The translations under genes were made by a program, and so were the position numbers. Below, in pieces: positions 18,533 through 25,942 of a stretch of 64,000 bases of DNA. Source of the stretch: an uncultured Marinobacterium sp. (lineage in GTDB: Bacteria > Pseudomonadota > Gammaproteobacteria > Pseudomonadales > Balneatricaceae). The first letter of the stretch is position 1; each line of letters starts with the position of its first letter. The stretch lies in assembly GCA_947501565.1 (NCBI GenBank), contig CANMWJ010000007.1, positions 1 through 64,000 of the forward strand, read 5' to 3'. Below the pieces are notes generated by a model, which worked only from the letters and a program-made list of their open reading frames with translations, did no database searches and was not told the DNA's origin.

Positions 18533-18547
18533 GCAAGGGGCAGGCCA
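18533..18547 (-). promoter_or_regulatory. Sigma-54 (-24/-12) promoter before CoA-transferase
   Basis: Reverse-strand TGGCCTG-CCCC-TTGC keeps the invariant GG and GC with exact spacing against TGGCACG-N4-TTGC. It lies about 54 nt before the ATG at 18479. The adjacent gene at 19695-21143 encodes a sigma54 activator, which makes a functional promoter likely. Confidence 0.7.
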
Positions 18548-18626
18548 GAATTGGGAAAGCCAGTCATATCAAGGGCTTGAGAGGGGTGTCAGGTTTGGGG
18601 AGTGTCTGGAATTGTCTTGCGTTGAC

Positions 18627-18642
18627 TGTAAATCGAGACAGT
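18627..18642. promoter_or_regulatory. Candidate activator-binding dyad upstream of the -24/-12 promoter
   Basis: CTGT-N8-ACAG dyad about 85-110 bp upstream of the -24/-12 element, the usual distance for an enhancer site of a sigma54 activator. Only four bases per arm match, so this is a weak call. Confidence 0.25.
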
Positions 18643-18672
18643 TTTTGTATTAGTGTCCGGTATTTAAGACAT

Positions 18673-18697
18673 CTCCGGCGGTGTTAAACCGCCGGAG
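18673..18697 (-). terminator. Hairpin after 3-hydroxybutyryl-CoA dehydrogenase gene
   Basis: Perfect 10-bp GC-rich stem CTCCGGCGGT/ACCGCCGGAG with a 5-nt loop, 25 nt past the dehydrogenase stop. No T-tract follows, so it may stabilise the mRNA end or act with Rho rather than be a classic terminator. Confidence 0.5.
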
Positions 18698-18721
18698 TGT
18701 GGAGCTGCATTGCGCAGCCGA

Positions 18722-19576
18722 TCAGTCGTACTGATAGAAACCGCGGCCGCTCTTCTTGCCGAGCCAGCCAGCAGCTACGTACTTACGCAGCAGGGGCGCC
18801 GGACGGTATTTGTCCTCACCCAGGTCGTGGTGCAGTACTTCCATCACCGCCAGACAGGTATCCAGACCGATAAAATCGGCCAGGGTCAGCGGTCCCATTG
18901 GGTGGGCACAGCCCAGTTGCATAGCGGTGTCGATATCCTCGACGTTGGCGATCCCCTCTTCCAGCACGTAGCAGGCTTCGTTCAGCATCGGCACCAGAAT
19001 ACGGTTAACCACGAATCCGGCTTTGTCGTTACAGGCGACCGGACTTTTACCCAGCTTTTCGGTAAACGCTTTGGTTTGCTCAAAGGTTTCATCGCTGGTG
19101 GCCAGGCCCCGGATCACCTCGACCAGTGCCATAACTGGAACCGGATTGAAGAAGTGCATACCTACAACTTTTTCCGGACGACCGGTGGCCGCACCGATGG
19201 TGGTGATGCTGATGGAGCTGGTGTTACTCGCCAGGATGGTGTCCGGTTTGCAGACGTTATCCAGGTGCTGGAACAGGTTCAGTTTCAGGGTCAGGTCTTC
19301 GCTCGCTGCTTCGATCACCAGATCGCAATCGGCGAGGTCGGTCAGGGAACCGACTGGGGTGATCTGGCCGAGCAGCGTGTCTGCGGCGCTGGCTTCAAGT
19401 TTGCCGCGTTCCACCTGTGAGTTCAGACGTTTGGCGATCGAATCCAGGCCGGACTGAGCGGCGGGTAGATTGATATCAGAGAGTTTTACCGGAATACCGG
19501 CTGCGGCAACAACCTGTGCGATACCGGAGCCCATCTGGCCGGCACCCACAACACCTACAGAACTGATGGTCGTCAT
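18722..19576 (-). CDS. 3-hydroxybutyryl-CoA dehydrogenase
   Basis: NAD(P)-dependent enzyme converting 3-hydroxybutyryl-CoA and acetoacetyl-CoA. The 284-aa length and single-domain layout match PaaH/Hbd. Seen: VGAGQMGSGIAQVVA at residues 9-23, the catalytic region SNTSSIS, HFFNPVPVMALVEV, and the C-terminal NEACYVLEEGIA and HPMGPLTLADFIGLD. AGGAA ribosome site. A possible sigma70 promoter lies about 30 nt upstream (TGTTGC, 17 bp, TATACT). With the CoA-transferase it forms a short-chain acid module. Confidence 0.93.
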   Translation of the reverse strand: MTTISSVGVVGAGQMGSGIAQVVAAAGIPVKLSDINLPAAQSGLDSIAKRLNSQVERGKLEASAADTLLGQITPVGSLTDLADCDLVIEAASEDLTLKLNLFQHLDNVCKPDTILASNTSSISITTIGAATGRPEKVVGMHFFNPVPVMALVEVIRGLATSDETFEQTKAFTEKLGKSPVACNDKAGFVVNRILVPMLNEACYVLEEGIANVEDIDTAMQLGCAHPMGPLTLADFIGLDTCLAVMEVLHHDLGEDKYRPAPLLRKYVAAGWLGKKSGRGFYQYD

Positions 19577-19694
19577 GTTTCCTGTTCCTGTGTGTTTATT
19601 ATGTGCGCAGCAGTATAGGGGAAATCACTGATAGGCAACAGCGTAGGCGACCTGTGAATAGGTCTGAGCGTTTTCTCCGGGATTGAATAGCGCT

Positions 19695-21143
19695 TCAGGA
19701 GAGACCGCAGCGTTTGATCCGTTCGTAGAGGGTGGCGCGGGAGATGCCTAACTGGCGCGCAGCGGCGGTTTTGTTGCCGTTGGCGGCGGCGATTGCCTGC
19801 TGCAGTGCGCGGCGTTCCGCCGCCAGACGTTGATCGTTGAGGCTGGTGGCGGTGCTTTGTGGCGGTTGGCTATTGATGAGTGGCTCTGAGGTCTGGCTGG
19901 TGGGCAGATCATCCAACGCGCCGAGATCTTCCGGTTCGATCCGCTCTCCTTCGGCCATCACACAGGCGCGTTCCAGACGGTTACGCAGTTCACGCACGTT
20001 GCCCGGCCAGTGGTAGGTCTGTAGCCAAGCCTTGGCGGCTTCGGATAGGGGCAGCTCTGCCAGTTGCGCGTCTTTCTGTATGCCGTTGAGCAGGTATTCG
20101 CTGAGGCTGAGGATATCGCCATCGCGCTCGCGCAGTGGCGGCAGGCGGATCGGCAATACGTTTAGCCGGTAGTAGAGGTCGGCGCGGAAATCGCCCTGAT
20201 CGACCAGGGCTTTCAGATCTTTTGCTGTGGCGGCGATCACCCGTACGTCCACCTTCTCCAGACGGTTGGAACCCAACGCTTCCACTTCGCGCTCCTGCAA
20301 AACACGCAGCAGTTTGCTCTGCATCGGCAGCGGCATCTCGGCGATCTCGTCGAGGAACAGCGTGCCGCCGTTGGCAAGCTGGATCTTGCCCTGACGCCCT
20401 TTCCTATCCGCACCGGTATAGGCGCCGGGAGCGGTGCCGAACAGCTCCGCCTCAACCAGCGATTCCGGCAATGCGCCCATGTTGATGCCGACAAAAGGTC
20501 CGTGACGGCGCGGGGAGGCGTGGTGGATCCCCTGCGCCAATAGCTCCTTGCCGGTGCCGGTCTCGCCGAGCAGCAGCAGGGTGGTGTCCAGCTGGGCAGC
20601 CCGCAAGGCCTGACGACGCAGCAGCTGGATCGCGGGTGATTCGCCGAGCATATCCTCCAGCGCGTAGCGCGACGGGCGGATCAGGTTTTCCGATTCGAAC
20701 TGGCGGCGCAGGCGTGCGAACTTGTCGAACAACGGCTGCAGGTTGTCGAGGTCGTCGTAGAACACAAAGCCCAGTGCACCCAGCACCTCCTTGTCCGGAC
20801 CTTTGAGCGGGAAACGAGTGACCAGACACCAACGTCCGTTGATGGACATCAGATCGACAAATACCGGCTTTCCGCTCTTAACCACGCGTGGCATCTGGGT
20901 GTTGGGCAGCACGCTTTCGATCGGCTGGCCCAGCAGCTCGGTTTCATCTCCCAGTCCCATCAGCTCGCGGTACTGGTCGCTGATCCAGACGATGCGGCAC
21001 TGGGCATCCACGGCGATGGAACCCTGGCAGAGGCTGGAAAGTAACTCCAGCAGATGCTGGTTGCTGGTGTCGGTGTTGAGCAGTTCGCTGAGCTGACGCA
21101 TGGAGAGGTTTTCTGATGGTTGTTTGTGGCCAGTATGCATCAT
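19695..21143 (-). CDS. Sigma54-dependent transcriptional regulator (PAS-AAA-Fis)
   Basis: A 482-aa enhancer-binding protein. A PAS-type sensor occupies about residues 30-130, the AAA+ domain about 165-395 (Walker A GETGTGKE, sigma54 loop GAYTGA, Walker B GTLFLDEI, sensor region LRVLQE) and a Fis-type helix-turn-helix the last 45 residues ([20 protein letters not shown]). The loop has Tyr where NtrC has Phe. No receiver domain, so a small ligand probably controls it. It lies next to the acyl-CoA genes, so those are the likely targets. Start codon uncertain; no good ribosome site. Confidence 0.9.
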   Translation of the reverse strand: MMHTGHKQPSENLSMRQLSELLNTDTSNQHLLELLSSLCQGSIAVDAQCRIVWISDQYRELMGLGDETELLGQPIESVLPNTQMPRVVKSGKPVFVDLMSINGRWCLVTRFPLKGPDKEVLGALGFVFYDDLDNLQPLFDKFARLRRQFESENLIRPSRYALEDMLGESPAIQLLRRQALRAAQLDTTLLLLGETGTGKELLAQGIHHASPRRHGPFVGINMGALPESLVEAELFGTAPGAYTGADRKGRQGKIQLANGGTLFLDEIAEMPLPMQSKLLRVLQEREVEALGSNRLEKVDVRVIAATAKDLKALVDQGDFRADLYYRLNVLPIRLPPLRERDGDILSLSEYLLNGIQKDAQLAELPLSEAAKAWLQTYHWPGNVRELRNRLERACVMAEGERIEPEDLGALDDLPTSQTSEPLINSQPPQSTATSLNDQRLAAERRALQQAIAAANGNKTAAARQLGISRATLYERIKRCGLS

Positions 21144-21181
21144 CGCGGTGAGATGCGAAAAGCCAGCGATGGTTTAGGTGT

Positions 21182-21610
21182 TTAGCGCAACTTACTGAAA
21201 TCCTCGGCGCCCGGCCCCAGCGGCTGACCGTAACTGAACTCCACATAATTGCCGTTGGGATCGCGTAGGCCGCAGTAATACCCCACGGGAAAAGGCTCAT
21301 CGCGCGGCTCCCAGACCAGGCATCCTTCGTCGCGTGCGGTATCGGCCAGGGCATCTACCGCTTCGCGGCTTGCCAGCGCAAAACCGAAGTGGCGGTAGTC
21401 ATTTTCGGCTAGTTGCAGGTCTGTACCGCCGTTCATAAGCACGAAGATAAAGTCGGTTTCGCGCCCGGGTTCGGCCATCCAGACGATTCGTTTCGGTGCG
21501 TGCTGGCGCTGGTGGATGATCTCCATGGCGCAGTAGCGCTGATAGAAATCGATACACGCATCGATGTCGGTGACATGCAGCGCCAGATGGGTGATACGGG
21601 GAGTGTGCAT
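21182..21610 (-). CDS. VOC family (glyoxalase/dioxygenase fold) protein
   Basis: A 142-aa vicinal-oxygen-chelate protein. Start MHTPRITHLALHV at 21610 is preferred over the longer frame because the family begins just before the first metal-ligand His. Likely metal ligands are His in THLALHVTD, His in RHFGFALAS and Glu in NYVEFSYG. The substrate is unknown. It is 38 nt ahead of the sigma54 regulator, same direction, and likely co-transcribed with it. Confidence 0.85.
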   Translation of the reverse strand: MHTPRITHLALHVTDIDACIDFYQRYCAMEIIHQRQHAPKRIVWMAEPGRETDFIFVLMNGGTDLQLAENDYRHFGFALASREAVDALADTARDEGCLVWEPRDEPFPVGYYCGLRDPNGNYVEFSYGQPLGPGAEDFSKLR

Positions 21611-21717
21611 GGGCGATCCTGTATCTGGAGGTATTAGTAACAGGTATAGCGCACTAAAGCGGTTTAGGATGATCCGCAACCGTTTAAATACCTTATGAGA
21701 GAAACAGGTCGGGCGAT

Positions 21718-21762
21718 ATTTGGGAGGGCTTATTTTGGGAGAGCTTGTTTTGGAAGAACTTA
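21718..21762. repeat. Three imperfect tandem 15-bp repeats
   Basis: Units at 21718-21732, 21733-21747 and 21748-21762 share the core TTTGGGAG-GCTT and differ at three positions from one unit to the next. Read in one forward frame they encode FGRAY/FGRAC-like pentapeptides, but the surrounding ORF has no other support. They lie just before the hairpin at 21779-21853. Confidence 0.6.
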
Positions 21763-21778
21763 TAAAGGGCAGTTAAAA

Positions 21779-21853
21779 GTATGCCCCGGTGGCGGAGTGC
21801 TTAACAGATTACAGGGGGATCTGTTCACGTGTTCCGGGGCATACATGTGTTTT
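21779..21853 (+). ncRNA. Nested stem-loop, possible small RNA or terminator
   Basis: Outer 11-bp stem GTATGCCCCGG / CCGGGGCATAC (21779-21789 with 21834-21844) encloses an inner 7-bp stem AACAGAT / ATCTGTT (21803-21809 with 21819-21825). Six T residues follow at 21848-21853. The fold plus T-tract fits the 3' part of a small RNA or a terminator on the + strand; no + strand gene precedes it. The expressed strand is not known. Confidence 0.4.
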
Positions 21854-21923
21854 TTCTGTGGGCTTTCAAAGTCGTTTTGTTGGGTTAGAGATTATTGTTT
21901 TTAGTTGTTGGTTTAGGGTTAAT

Positions 21924-22097
21924 TTAATGCTCTTCCAGCATTCCGTTCTTGATGATTCTCCATGTTAACTCGCTAGCTTCCAGTCTTTCGAGTAGGGTTG
22001 CTTCTAAATCAAGATGGGAGAGTACTGCTAAAGATTCCTCATAGTTTTCCCATTCCTTTCTTGGTTCCTCCATTGGAGGTTGCTGATTGCTCCTCAT
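21924..22097 (-). CDS. Small acidic hypothetical protein (57 aa)
   Basis: A reverse-strand ATG at 22097, preceded by GAGGGGCGG, opens 57 codons to TAA at 21924. The product starts MRSNQQPPMEEPRKEWENY and continues with leucine-rich acidic helices (ESLAVLSHLDLEATLLERL). No signal or membrane segment. Codon use is more AT-rich than that of neighbours, which fits the AT-rich flanking DNA and possible acquisition. Family not recognised. Confidence 0.5.
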   Translation of the reverse strand: MRSNQQPPMEEPRKEWENYEESLAVLSHLDLEATLLERLEASELTWRIIKNGMLEEH

Positions 22098-22475
22098 CGT
22101 TAACCGCCCCTCTTAATGCGTGGTTGGTTATGTCCATTTTCTGAAGCTTACCAAGATCCTATGACCCTCTTATCTGGGGGTTCTTTGTTATTTTGGTAAA
22201 CAATCCGGTTAGGATCGCGTCTTATTCAGACTAGCACTGAAAATGTAAAAAACACTCTTTTTTTGCAGGGTTATTGAGTATTTGATCAGTAATATTAAAA
22301 CGGGTGTTTGCTTAAAGAACAGTCTGATTAATAGCGGTAAACGCTATCTATTGATTTTAATAAGAATTTACATATAACCGTTTGAATTGTTGACAGTTTT
22401 CAATTTGGAAAAAATCTATTTTTATGTTTTATGATTATTACTGTTAGTTTTTATATTTCATATTTATCTAATCGG
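22098..22475. other. AT-rich intergenic region
   Basis: No gene seen. From about 22200 to 22470 the DNA is visibly far more AT-rich than the rest of the window and contains many A/T runs. One small hairpin (ATAGCG/CGCTAT, 22331-22347) lies downstream of the ATP-grasp gene. It could hold the promoter of the 57-aa gene. Confidence 0.5.
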
Positions 22476-23420
22476 CTAGTTGAAATATTGCTCGACATAG
22501 GCGACTCGTTCGTCTGAGTGCATGGGGCTTCCATCCAAATCTTCGATCATTCGTAAACGTTCCATCAATCCCTGCCCATTGGCGATCTGGATAGCCAGCC
22601 CGGGACGGGCATTCAGTTCCAGCAGCATCGGCCCTTTTCGGGCATCCAGTACGATATCGACACCCAGATACCCTAAGCCGGACATCTCGTAACAGTGTGC
22701 GGCCATCAGCAGTAGCTTGCGCCACTCCGGGATGCGGATGTCAGCCAGGGGCATACCGGTATCAGGGTGATGCTCAATCGGGCGGTCAAACTGCACCGCG
22801 TGGGACGCCACCCCGCGGGTAATATCGATACCTACCCCCACCGCGCCCTGATGCAGGTTGGCTTTACCGTCGGAATCGGCGGTGGAGAGGCGCATCATCG
22901 CCATCACCGGGAAGCCTTTAAAAACGATGATGCGGATATCCGGTACCCCTTCAAAGCTGTAGTTGATGAAGTGGTCGTCAAAATGGATCAGGTCCTCGAT
23001 GATCGCTTTGTCGGGCTGGCCGCCCAGCGAAAACAGGCCCGCCAGAATATTGGAGGTGTGGCGTTTGATGTCGGTGAGGCTGAGCGCCTGGTTGTTGGGT
23101 TTGAAATATTGCTGATCGTCGTGGTCGTGGATCACCAGAATGCCTTTGCCGCCGCTGCCCTTGGAGGGTTTGATACAGAATGCGGCCTTAGTGTGCAGCA
23201 GGTGATCGATATGACGGATCTCGTGCTGGTAGCGAATCACTCCCACCAGATTGGGTACCGTGAGGCCCGCAGCCAGCGCCAGTTCCTTGGTTTTCAGTTT
23301 GTCGTCCACCAGGGGGAACAGGCTGCGGTCGTTGTGGCCCGCCACATAACCGATGTTGCGCAGGTTCATGCCCAGCACGCCGAGTTTTTTCAGCTTACGG
23401 GGAGAGATCAGCCAGTTCAT
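22476..23420 (-). CDS. RimK-related alpha-L-glutamate ligase-like protein (ATP-grasp)
   Basis: A 314-aa ATP-grasp amidoligase homologue. RimK-type enzymes add amino acids through peptide bonds. Seen: the ATP-binding CIKPSKGSGGKGILVI (about residues 83-98), DIRIIVFKGFPVMAMMRLS, and the metal-binding C-terminal LELNARPGLAIQIANG. The protein matches the RimK-related branch that travels with an inactive transglutaminase. It overlaps the 3' end of that gene by 4 nt (ATGA). The acceptor molecule is unknown. There is no signal, so it is cytosolic. Confidence 0.87.
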   Translation of the reverse strand: MNWLISPRKLKKLGVLGMNLRNIGYVAGHNDRSLFPLVDDKLKTKELALAAGLTVPNLVGVIRYQHEIRHIDHLLHTKAAFCIKPSKGSGGKGILVIHDHDDQQYFKPNNQALSLTDIKRHTSNILAGLFSLGGQPDKAIIEDLIHFDDHFINYSFEGVPDIRIIVFKGFPVMAMMRLSTADSDGKANLHQGAVGVGIDITRGVASHAVQFDRPIEHHPDTGMPLADIRIPEWRKLLLMAAHCYEMSGLGYLGVDIVLDARKGPMLLELNARPGLAIQIANGQGLMERLRMIEDLDGSPMHSDERVAYVEQYFN

Positions 23421-24970
23421 GGTGGGGGATCCTGCGGGTCGGTTTTTTTAACCGGAGTGGTCTGGGTCGGGTTGGCCAGCGGGCTGAAACGGATCAGTTC
23501 AACCAGTCGGTACCCGGTGTAGCTGCCCAGCAGCAGGATGATGCCGAGCAGGACCAGCTGCAGGCCTGGGAAGTTGAACGTGAGGTGCTGTATATAGTGG
23601 TTGGACATCACCACGTACGCCAGCAGGGCGACCAGCAGCGAACCACCACCCTGTTTCATGACCTCTTCACCGCCTTCCTCCTCCCAGAGCAGGGAGAGAC
23701 GTTCGATGGTCCAGGCGATGATGATCATCGGGAAGAAAATGATGTTGAGCCCTTCGACGATACGCAGATTGTAGGCGATCACTGAGAAGGTGGCCGTCAG
23801 TAAAATCACCACGATGATCACCGCGCTGATGCGGGCGACCAGCAGCAGGTTAAGGCGTGACAGATATCCGCGTACCACCAGACCCGAGATAACGATCAGT
23901 ACAAAACCCGCCAACCCGGCGCCCAGCGCAGTCTGCATCAACGCGAGGGCGATCAGCACCGGCATAAAGGTGCCCGAGGTGCGCAGGCCGACCAGCACAC
24001 GGGTGATCATCACCATCATCACGCCGACCGGTATCAGCAGTAGGCCACGAAACAGTTGCTGCTCCTCCAGCGGCAGGCTGTGCAATGAAACCTGCATCGC
24101 ACTGACGTTGCTGTATTTATCCTCCAGCGCTTGTTGCACAGGCACCACCTCGCGACGCATGGAGAAGCTGATGCGGGTGTTACGGCCACCGACCAGATCG
24201 ATCAGCGGCTGATCGCGCATCTCCCAGATCAGCAGACGTTCCGGACGGCCCTCTTTGCCTGTGGATAGATTAAAGAACGCGACCTTATCGGCGGCATACA
24301 CCATCAGATAGGGCTGACTGTCCTGATTGCGGCGGTTATGTCGCAGACGGATGGTGGTGACTTCCCGCGCGGAGATCTCCGCCAGCTGCATCAGCAGCAG
24401 GGCCGCTTCACCCAGTGAAAGCCCCTGCGTCAGCAGCTGCACCTGCTGATCTTCGGAGCGCAGCCGGTTGATCAGCTGCGCGGCCATGGTGATCTGGTTG
24501 GCCGCTTGCGTCTGTGCCTCTTCGATCAACTGCTCTGCTGCGATACGGATCGGCTCGGGCAGGATCGGTGGCGGGCCTATTTCGGGCGGATCGGACCAGG
24601 TGGCGGTATCACGCTTATCCAGCAGAAACTGGGCGCGGTAATACAACACCTGCTTGCCTGCGGCTTCCTGAGTGGACCAGCGTACGGCAGGCAGGCCCTC
24701 TTCGGTCAGGTAACTCAGGCCGTAACCGGGGGAGGCGGTGCCCTGCTCCAGCAGAGTGAAACCGGGCTGGCTCTCAGGGATTGCCAGCTGTGCCACGATG
24801 GGATCACCGTCGGCGCTGAACTCCAGTCGCGCTTCTACACTCCAGACTTCGCGGGTTTCGCCCGGCAACCAGGGGATCTCAAGATTGATATGGCGATAGA
24901 TGGCGCTGCCCATGCCGAGGCCAACGAGCAGCAGTACCAACAGGTAAAAGGGGATCTTCTCTTGCATCAC
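23417..24970 (-). CDS. Inactive transglutaminase fused to seven transmembrane helices
   Basis: A 517-aa protein: one N-terminal membrane segment (residues 6-24), a periplasmic transglutaminase-like domain (about 40-290), then a block of about seven membrane helices (about 305-500). Family members lack the catalytic triad, and no clear Cys-His-Asp set is visible here. It forms the centre of a three-gene operon with a RimK-related ligase and a retropepsin-like lipoprotein. It may present or recognise the ligase product at the inner membrane; this is inference. Confidence 0.82.
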   Translation of the reverse strand: MMQEKIPFYLLVLLLVGLGMGSAIYRHINLEIPWLPGETREVWSVEARLEFSADGDPIVAQLAIPESQPGFTLLEQGTASPGYGLSYLTEEGLPAVRWSTQEAAGKQVLYYRAQFLLDKRDTATWSDPPEIGPPPILPEPIRIAAEQLIEEAQTQAANQITMAAQLINRLRSEDQQVQLLTQGLSLGEAALLLMQLAEISAREVTTIRLRHNRRNQDSQPYLMVYAADKVAFFNLSTGKEGRPERLLIWEMRDQPLIDLVGGRNTRISFSMRREVVPVQQALEDKYSNVSAMQVSLHSLPLEEQQLFRGLLLIPVGVMMVMITRVLVGLRTSGTFMPVLIALALMQTALGAGLAGFVLIVISGLVVRGYLSRLNLLLVARISAVIIVVILLTATFSVIAYNLRIVEGLNIIFFPMIIIAWTIERLSLLWEEEGGEEVMKQGGGSLLVALLAYVVMSNHYIQHLTFNFPGLQLVLLGIILLLGSYTGYRLVELIRFSPLANPTQTTPVKKTDPQDPPP

Positions 24971-24980
24971 TCAGCCCCTG

Positions 24981-25697
24981 TTACTTCTTCTTTTTATTGA
25001 TGCCAGAGGAGAGCGACTGCGGAGGGCGTTTAGCGTCGCCACCCACGACATAACGTCGCGCCACATCCACCACCATCAGATCACGCAGCAGGTTACGACC
25101 GATCAGGACCTCATAATTAAGGTGGCTGCGGTCTTTCAGTGTGAACTCCACCACCTGCGAGATCTGGCCTACCCGGATGCCCAGTTTTACCACCCGGCGG
25201 CGGTCCTTCTCTGAGCTGGCCTGACGGATCGTGGCGAAACGCTCCTGCGGCAGTGATACCTCGTTGCCGTCGGCGAGGGTGAAACGCACCCAGCGTTTTC
25301 CGTTGCGTTCAAACTCGGTGATATTGCGTGCGCCGATGGAGGAGGTGGATGCGCCGGTGTCCATACGTGCTTTGGTGGTGAGCAGGTGGCCGCCGAGATC
25401 AACGGTAGCCCACTCCACCGCACCGACGATGGTTTTGTTGCTGATCGATCGGCGCAGGTCGAGGCAGGCCTGATCCTGAGCGATCGCCTTAGCGCTGGCT
25501 TTACGGGCTCTGGATTCCCGTTCAAGGGCTTTGGTGGTTTTGTCGTGCGCGCTGATCAGGTCGTCCATCCGCGCCAGTGTGTCGCTGCACTGCTGCGCCG
25601 TCTGTCGGACGGCTTCGGTGTTTTCCTGTTGTAAACTCGCCGTTGCTAAGCATCCCTGAAGCAAGAGTACCGCGAGCAGCATGGTGAATGCTCTCAT
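24981..25697 (-). CDS. Retropepsin-like aspartic protease lipoprotein (RimB-type domain)
   Basis: A 238-aa exported protein: lipoprotein signal with LQGC (Cys 16), a coiled helical linker (about 25-75), then a single retropepsin-like domain. The active-site motif ARMDTGASTSSIGAR lies near residues 110-124 and the downstream flap and EVLIGRNLLRDLMVVDVARR region is conserved. Such single-domain aspartic proteases act as dimers. It is first in the operon, with a GGAGTAA ribosome site. A peptide made by the RimK-like ligase is an attractive substrate. Confidence 0.84.
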   Translation of the reverse strand: MRAFTMLLAVLLLQGCLATASLQQENTEAVRQTAQQCSDTLARMDDLISAHDKTTKALERESRARKASAKAIAQDQACLDLRRSISNKTIVGAVEWATVDLGGHLLTTKARMDTGASTSSIGARNITEFERNGKRWVRFTLADGNEVSLPQERFATIRQASSEKDRRRVVKLGIRVGQISQVVEFTLKDRSHLNYEVLIGRNLLRDLMVVDVARRYVVGGDAKRPPQSLSSGINKKKK

Positions 25698-25942
25698 CGT
25701 GTTACTCCGTGTGTCGGTTGGGCTGTACGGCTACCGCGTGTAAGTCTGGAACTGTTGTTTACGGGTTACTCTAGAAAGCATAGCCCCGCGTTATCTGATC
25801 GTCGATCCGATGGCGGCGGGTGCTGTGCCGCAAAACCGATAAATTTCCTGCGTTCCCTGAGACCGGTGCCATACTAAAGGTGTTGATTCAGCTCAGCGGA
25901 GCTGTCCTGTTTCTTAAACCAGCTACGGATGGGGTCAGGAAA

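Noticed and set aside
21695-21904. 69-codon forward ORF with FGRAY/FGRAC pentapeptide-like repeats
   Set aside because: The repeats come from the 15-bp DNA repeats; the rest is translated from the hairpin and has odd composition. No ribosome site seen.
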